Source: Domibacillus indicus
GTDB lineage: Bacteria > Bacillota > Bacilli > Bacillales > Domibacillaceae
Direction of reading: 5' to 3'
Length of the DNA: 46,353 bases
NCBI RefSeq assembly: GCF_000970685.1
Contig: NZ_LAJB01000001.1
Location: 1 to 46,353 of the forward strand
Shown here: positions 40,718-46,353 of the stretch, one piece after another
Numbering within the stretch: position 1 is the first letter of the stretch
How the letters are laid out: every line of letters begins with the position of its first letter
Position numbers and translations under genes: made by a program
The notes under the pieces: generated by a model
Told to the model about the DNA's origin: nothing
Seen by the model: only the letters and a program-made list of their open reading frames with translations
The model's database searches: none

Positions 40718-41638
40718 ATGGTACGTGTAGCGAATTCAGTAGCGGAATTAGTTGGTCAGACGCCAGTTGTCAAGCTGAATAATGTTGTAAATGAAAACAG
40801 TGCAGATGTTTATGTAAAGCTTGAATACATGAATCCCGGCAGCAGTGTAAAAGACCGGATTGCACTCGCGATGATTGAGGCAGCAGAAGAAAAAGGAAAC
40901 TTACAGCCGGGCGGCACATTAATTGAGCCAACCAGTGGAAATACAGGAATTGGCCTTGCGATGATCGCAGCTGCAAAGGGATACAAAGCGATTCTTGTTA
41001 TGCCTGAAACAATGAGCATGGAGCGCCGTAATCTTCTTCGCGCTTATGGTGCAGAGCTTGTTCTTACACCGGGACCGGAAGGCATGGGCGGTGCTATTCG
41101 CAAAGCGAAAGAGCTTGCAGAGGAAAAAGGTTATTTCCTGCCGCAGCAATTTGAAAATGAGGCAAATCCAGAAATTCACCGCCGTACAACGGGTAAAGAA
41201 ATTGCTGAACAGTTTGATGAGCTTGATGCATTTGTTTCGGGTATCGGTACGGGCGGTACTATCACAGGTGCAGGCCAGGTAATTAAAGAAAAATGGCCAA
41301 ATGCACAGATCATTGCCGTTGAGCCGAAAGATTCACCAGTGCTTTCAGGCGGAAAGCCGGGCCCTCATAAAATCCAGGGAATTGGAGCGGGATTTGTTCC
41401 ATCAATTCTTGATACAAAAATTTATGATGAAATCATTCAAATCGACAACGATACGGCATTTGAAACTGCCCGCCGTGTTGCGCGTGAAGAAGGAGTTCTT
41501 GGCGGCATTTCATCTGGAGCAGCGATCGCTGCTGCAATCCAGGTTGCGGAAAAGCTTGGCAAGGGCAAAAAAGTGCTGGCGATTCTTCCTTCAAACGGCG
41601 AACGCTACTTGAGCACACCGCTTTACCAATTTGATTAA
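40718..41638 (+). CDS. cysK: O-acetylserine (thiol)-lyase, cysteine synthase A
   Basis: 306-residue beta-family PLP enzyme making cysteine from O-acetylserine and sulfide. The Schiff-base lysine is Lys45 in [15 protein letters not shown] is the substrate loop and [10 protein letters not shown] the PLP phosphate cradle. ATG 40718 follows ATGGAGGT. It is a single-gene unit between its promoter and terminator. In B. subtilis pabB-pabA-pabC follow before sul; here folP comes next. Confidence 0.96.
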   Translation: MVRVANSVAELVGQTPVVKLNNVVNENSADVYVKLEYMNPGSSVKDRIALAMIEAAEEKGNLQPGGTLIEPTSGNTGIGLAMIAAAKGYKAILVMPETMSMERRNLLRAYGAELVLTPGPEGMGGAIRKAKELAEEKGYFLPQQFENEANPEIHRRTTGKEIAEQFDELDAFVSGIGTGGTITGAGQVIKEKWPNAQIIAVEPKDSPVLSGGKPGPHKIQGIGAGFVPSILDTKIYDEIIQIDNDTAFETARRVAREEGVLGGISSGAAIAAAIQVAEKLGKGKKVLAILPSNGERYLSTPLYQFD

Positions 41639-41648
41639 TTAACGCTTC

Positions 41649-41680
41649 AGCCAGGCTGTTTAAAACAGTCTGGCTTTTTT
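41649..41680 (+). terminator. Terminator after cysK
   Basis: AGCCAG and CTGTT pair with AACAG and CTGGCT across one G/T mismatch, followed by T-run. Confidence 0.9.
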
Positions 41681-41718
41681 CGTGTTAAAATAAAAGATGA
41701 AAAAGGAGCGGTGCAAAC

Positions 41719-42540
41719 ATGAAAGCGGGAAAATACAGTCTTACTTTTGAAGAACATATACATGTCATGGGTATTTTAAATATAACTCCTGACTCCTTCT
41801 CAGACGGCGGCCGTTATAATGAGACAGAGGCGGCGGTTCAGCACGCAATGCAAATGGCTAAAGATGGAGCACACATTATTGATATCGGTGGAGAATCAAC
41901 AAGGCCTGGCTACACGCCGGTTTCTATTGAGGAGGAAATAAGCAGAACAGCGCCGGTTATTGAAGCCGTTTCAGCCGCAGTGCAGATTCCTATCTCTATT
42001 GATACATTTAAAGCGCGAACGGCGGAAAAAGCAGTTGAAGCCGGCGCCTCCATCATTAACGACATTTGGGGTGCGAAAAAAGAGCCGGAGATTGCTGCAG
42101 TGGCAGCTGAAAAGCAAGTTCCGATTATTTTAATGCATAATAGAGGAAAGAAGGATTACACCGACTTCATGAAGGATTGCTTAGATGACCTCCATGACAG
42201 CATTACGATTGCTAAAAAGGCAGGAGTGGCAGACAGTCAGATTATTTTGGACCCGGGTATTGGCTTTGCTAAAACAATGAACCAAAATATTGAGATGATG
42301 CAAAACCTGGACGAGATTGCCGCTCTTGGCTATCCCGTTCTGCTCGGTACCTCAAGGAAGCGAATCATCGATTACGTGCTGAATGTTCCGGTGGATGAAC
42401 GAATGGAAGGAACAGGTGCCACATGCTGCTTCGGAGCCCAAAAAGGCTGCCGAATTATGAGAGTGCATGATGTAAAGCCGATTGCACGGATGATGAAAAT
42501 GATGGATGCCTTGTTAGGAAAGGAGGGCGCTCGTGGATAA
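41719..42540 (+). CDS. folP: Dihydropteroate synthase
   Basis: 273-residue TIM-barrel enzyme (sul in B. subtilis) joining p-aminobenzoate to the pterin pyrophosphate in folate synthesis; the sulfonamide target. MGILNITPDSFSDGG and DIGGESTRPG are the two signature motifs, and GTSRKR is the C-terminal substrate loop. AAAGGAGCGG precedes ATG 41719. It overlaps folB by 8 bases. A TAAAAT -10-like sequence lies just upstream, without a clear -35. Confidence 0.97.
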   Translation: MKAGKYSLTFEEHIHVMGILNITPDSFSDGGRYNETEAAVQHAMQMAKDGAHIIDIGGESTRPGYTPVSIEEEISRTAPVIEAVSAAVQIPISIDTFKARTAEKAVEAGASIINDIWGAKKEPEIAAVAAEKQVPIILMHNRGKKDYTDFMKDCLDDLHDSITIAKKAGVADSQIILDPGIGFAKTMNQNIEMMQNLDEIAALGYPVLLGTSRKRIIDYVLNVPVDERMEGTGATCCFGAQKGCRIMRVHDVKPIARMMKMMDALLGKEGARG

Positions 42541-42892
42541 AATTTATATAACAGATATGGAATTTTGGGGCTATCATGGAGTGCTGCCAGAGGAGAACAA
42601 GCTCGGGCAGCGGTTCAAAGCGGATGTAACACTGCAGGTTTCACTGAAGAAAGCAGGGGAAACAGACAATTTGGATTATACGGTTAACTATGCAGATATT
42701 TATGATGCATGTAAAAAAGTGATAGAAGGTGAGCCGGTAAAGCTGATCGAAACACTGGCAGAAAAGATAGCCGCAAATATCTTGTCAAATTTTTCGCCCG
42801 TCCAGACGTGCACAATTAAAATAATCAAGCCTGACCCTCCCATTCCCGGACATTATAAATTTGTTGCTATTGAAATTACGCGGGGACGATAG
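42533..42892 (+). CDS. folB: Dihydroneopterin aldolase
   Basis: 119-residue enzyme releasing glycolaldehyde from dihydroneopterin to give the 6-hydroxymethyl pterin. The N-terminal GYHGVLPEENKLGQRF carries the catalytic Glu; Lys100-like residue falls in KIIKPDPPIPGHY. GTG 42533 lies inside the folP end, after AAAGGAGGG. It is the second gene of folP-folB-folK. Confidence 0.96.
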   Translation: MDKIYITDMEFWGYHGVLPEENKLGQRFKADVTLQVSLKKAGETDNLDYTVNYADIYDACKKVIEGEPVKLIETLAEKIAANILSNFSPVQTCTIKIIKPDPPIPGHYKFVAIEITRGR

Positions 42893-42895
42893 GAA

Positions 42896-43408
42896 ATGGC
42901 TAACAGTGTATATCTCTCACTCGGAACAAATATAGGTGACCGGGAAGCGCAATTAAAGGAAGCAGTCCGACTTTTGAGTAATCATCAAGAAATAGGTGTT
43001 TTGGCGGTTTCTTCTGTTTATGAAACGGACCCGGTCGGCTTCACCGACCAGCCGCCTTTCTTCAATATTGTAGTGAAAGCAGAAACATCATTGGCACCGC
43101 ATGAATTGCTTTCTGTGTGTATGGAAATCGAAAAAGAGCTTGGCCGCCAGCGGCTGATCCGCTGGGGTCCCCGGACAATAGACCTTGACATTTTGCTGTA
43201 TAATCACGACAATATTAAATCAGATAGCCTTATTATTCCTCATCCGCGAATGGGCGAGCGTGCTTTTGTGCTCATTCCGCTGGCAGAAATAGATGCATCA
43301 CTAGAACTTCCTGATACATGTTTGCCGCTGGAACACTATTTACAAAATGTGCAGGGGAAAGAAGGCGTCAGGCTTTGGAAAACAGCAGACGCCTTTTACC
43401 GCTTGTAA
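42896..43408 (+). CDS. folK: 2-amino-4-hydroxy-6-hydroxymethyldihydropteridine pyrophosphokinase
   Basis: 170-residue pterin pyrophosphokinase. LSLGTNIGDRE binds the pterin; RWGPRTIDLDILLY is the Mg-binding signature and IPHPRMGERAFVLIPL follows. It activates the pterin for FolP. ATG 42896 begins three bases after folB. In B. subtilis yazB separates folK and dusB; here dusB starts 16 bases downstream. Confidence 0.96.
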   Translation: MANSVYLSLGTNIGDREAQLKEAVRLLSNHQEIGVLAVSSVYETDPVGFTDQPPFFNIVVKAETSLAPHELLSVCMEIEKELGRQRLIRWGPRTIDLDILLYNHDNIKSDSLIIPHPRMGERAFVLIPLAEIDASLELPDTCLPLEHYLQNVQGKEGVRLWKTADAFYRL

Positions 43409-43424
43409 AGCAGAAAGGTGATTA

Positions 43425-44426
43425 ATGATGTTCAAAATCGGTCCGGTTGAATTGAAAAACCGGGTAGTGCTTGCGCCGATGGCCGGTGTATGCAATTCGG
43501 CTTTCCGCCTCACGGTCAAGGAATTTGGCGCTGGCATGGTGTGTGCTGAAATGATCAGCGACAAAGGGATTATTCTTCAAAATAAAAAAACAATGAATAT
43601 GCTTTATATTGATGAGCGTGAAAAGCCGCTAAGCCTGCAGATTTTCGGCGGTGAAAAAGAGTCGCTTGTTCAAGCTGCCAGCTTTGTTGATAAAAATACA
43701 AATGCAGATATCATTGATATTAATATGGGATGCCCGGTTCCGAAGATTACAAAATGTGATGCCGGTGCTAAATGGCTGTTAGACCCGAACAAGATTTATG
43801 AAATGGTTTCCGCTGTTGTTGACGCAGTTGACAAGCCGGTTACGGTGAAAATGCGCATGGGCTGGGATGAAGATCATATCTACGCTGTTGAAAACGCTCG
43901 TGCTGTAGAACGCGCGGGCGGCCAGGCCGTTTCGCTTCACGGGCGTACCCGCGTCCAGATGTATGAAGGGCATGCGAACTGGGATATTATTAAAGAAGTA
44001 AAACGATCCATTAGTATTCCGCTAATCGGTAACGGAGATGTTCAAACTCCGCAGGATGCTAAAAGAATGCTTGATGAAACAGGCTGTGATGGTGTAATGA
44101 TCGGACGTGCAGCACTTGGGAATCCATGGATGATCTATCAGACGGTTCATTACCTTGAAACCGGCGAATTGATGGATGAGCCAACAGCGCGCGAAAAAAT
44201 TGACGTCTGCCTGCTTCATTTAGATCGTTTAATTGAACTGAAAAATGAAAATGTGGCTGTTCGTGAAATGAGAAAGCACGCGGCGTGGTATTTAAAAGGG
44301 ATTCGTGGCAATGGAAAAGTGCGTAAAGAAGTCAATGCGTGTGAAACACGCGAAGAGCTTGCGACACTGCTGACAGCATTCGTTAATGAAGTAGAAGAAA
44401 AAGAAGCGTCCAATCAGGCGGTTTAA
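43425..44426 (+). CDS. dusB: tRNA-dihydrouridine synthase
   Basis: 333-residue FMN-dependent enzyme (YacF/Dus1). LAPMAGVCNSAFR is the N-terminal signature, NMGCPVPKITKCDAGAKWL contains the catalytic cysteine, and the FMN phosphate site is in IGNGDV and GVMIGRAALGNPW. It reduces specific uridines in the tRNA D loop. ATG 43425 follows AAAGGTG; ATG 43428 is an alternative. lysS follows after 15 bases. Confidence 0.95.
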   Translation: MMFKIGPVELKNRVVLAPMAGVCNSAFRLTVKEFGAGMVCAEMISDKGIILQNKKTMNMLYIDEREKPLSLQIFGGEKESLVQAASFVDKNTNADIIDINMGCPVPKITKCDAGAKWLLDPNKIYEMVSAVVDAVDKPVTVKMRMGWDEDHIYAVENARAVERAGGQAVSLHGRTRVQMYEGHANWDIIKEVKRSISIPLIGNGDVQTPQDAKRMLDETGCDGVMIGRAALGNPWMIYQTVHYLETGELMDEPTAREKIDVCLLHLDRLIELKNENVAVREMRKHAAWYLKGIRGNGKVRKEVNACETREELATLLTAFVNEVEEKEASNQAV

Positions 44427-45926
<1,500 letters not shown>

Positions 45927-45934
45927 TAAACAAG

Positions 45935-45970
45935 TCTCCGGTGAACACACCGGAGATTTTATTTTTTTTA
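45935..45970 (+). terminator. Terminator after lysS
   Basis: Perfect 9 bp arms TCTCCGGTG/CACCGGAGA around AACA, followed by a T-rich tail. Confidence 0.93.
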
Positions 45971-46073
45971 AAAACTTTTAAAAAAAGCTTGCGCCGGGGG
46001 GAGTGCGGTGGTATATTTATATTCGTTGTCAGCAGCATAGAACAGCAACTTAAAAAATATTTTAAAAAAGTGA

Positions 46074-46102
46074 TTGACATCACTTTGGAGAAGTGTTAAG
46101 AT
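46074..46102 (+). promoter_or_regulatory. rRNA operon promoter
   Basis: -35 TTGACA (46074-46079), 17 bp spacer, -10 TAAGAT (46097-46102). Initiation would fall near G46109, in keeping with GTP-sensing rrn promoters of Bacillus. An AT-rich stretch lies just upstream. Confidence 0.85.
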
Positions 46103-46109
46103 ATTAAAG

Positions 46110-46235
46110 TCGCAAATGACACATTGAACATTGAAAACTGAACAAAATCAATAAAAACGTCAACGTTTTAAATTTTTACTTCAAATTAGAAATACACCCC
46201 GTACTTCTAATTGAAACAAATGAGCAAGTCAAACA
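46110..46235 (+). promoter_or_regulatory. rRNA leader with antitermination and processing hairpins
   Basis: ATTGAACATTGAAAACTGAAC resembles the boxA region of Bacillus rrn leaders. AAAACGT/ACGTTTT (46154/46163) and AATTAGAA/TTCTAATT (46184/46205) are inverted repeats; the first is at the position of the conserved leader hairpin of B. subtilis rrn operons. Confidence 0.6.
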
Positions 46236-46353
46236 CTTTTTGGAGAGTTTGATCCTGGCTCAGGACGAACGCTGGCGGCGTGCCTAATACATGCAAGTCG
46301 AGCGGACTTGACGGAGCTTGCTCCGTTCAAGTTAGCGGCGGACGGGTGAGTAA
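46236..46353 (+). rRNA. rrs: 16S rRNA, 5' end (partial)
   Basis: GGAGAGTTTGATCCTGGCTC begins about 46242 and continues with the conserved helix 3-5 sequence and TACATGCAAGTCGA, then the V1 hairpin. The mature end is placed six bases before GGAGAG by comparison with B. subtilis. The gene runs off the window; the rest of the rrn operon is outside. Confidence 0.97.

Overview
The window is a stretch of a Gram-positive, endospore-forming bacterial chromosome close to the replication origin, almost certainly from the Bacillaceae. The evidence is gene order: from yaaO and tmk at the left to lysS and an rRNA operon at the right, it follows the classical Bacillus subtilis order. Strong AGGAGG-type ribosome sites, GTG and TTG starts, sporulation genes (spoIIE, spoVG, spoVT, yabP, yabQ, yabS, yabT), abrB and a parS site agree. 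I do not assign a species.

Layout. (1) 1-6665: yaaO, tmk, darA, holB, ricT, yabA, a TrmN6-like methyltransferase, a GIY-YIG gene and rsmI, ending in a terminator shared with convergent abrB. (2) 6671-7343: abrB on the minus strand with a textbook sigma-A promoter and tandem Spo0A boxes. (3) 7344-14493: metG, parS, tatD, rnmV, rsmA, veg, ispE, purR and ridA. (4) 14517-23426: spoVG, glmU, prs, ctc, pth, mfd and spoVT, with recognisable sigma-H, sigma-B and sigma-G type promoters. (5) 23475-28767: a MOP-family flippase, mazG, rqcP, yabP, yabQ, divIC and an S1-domain gene. (6) 28969-30445: an added dipeptide epimerase gene and two minus-strand tRNA genes. (7) 30538-38855: spoIIE, yabS, yabT, tilS, hpt and ftsH. 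(8) 38877-46353: coaX, hslO, cysK, folP, folB, folK, dusB, lysS, then the promoter, leader and 5' end of a 16S rRNA gene.

Most genes are housekeeping functions (dNTP and DNA polymerase III supply, rRNA and tRNA modification, aminoacylation, folate, cell wall precursor and PRPP synthesis, repair) interleaved with sporulation genes. They are arranged in short operons separated by clear intrinsic terminators.

What departs from the usual order is the interesting part. From memory of the B. subtilis order, yaaR, yabE, yabG, sspF, fin (yabK), yacD, pabB-pabA-pabC and yazB are absent from their normal places. Three pieces of sequence are extra: an enolase-superfamily L-Ala-D/L-Glu epimerase gene, a GC-rich element between prs and ctc that can fold into a long nested hairpin, and a MITE-like 140 bp element between two near-identical hairpins downstream of rqcP. 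I found no prophage, CRISPR array, toxin-antitoxin pair or defence island, and no clearly new multi-gene system.
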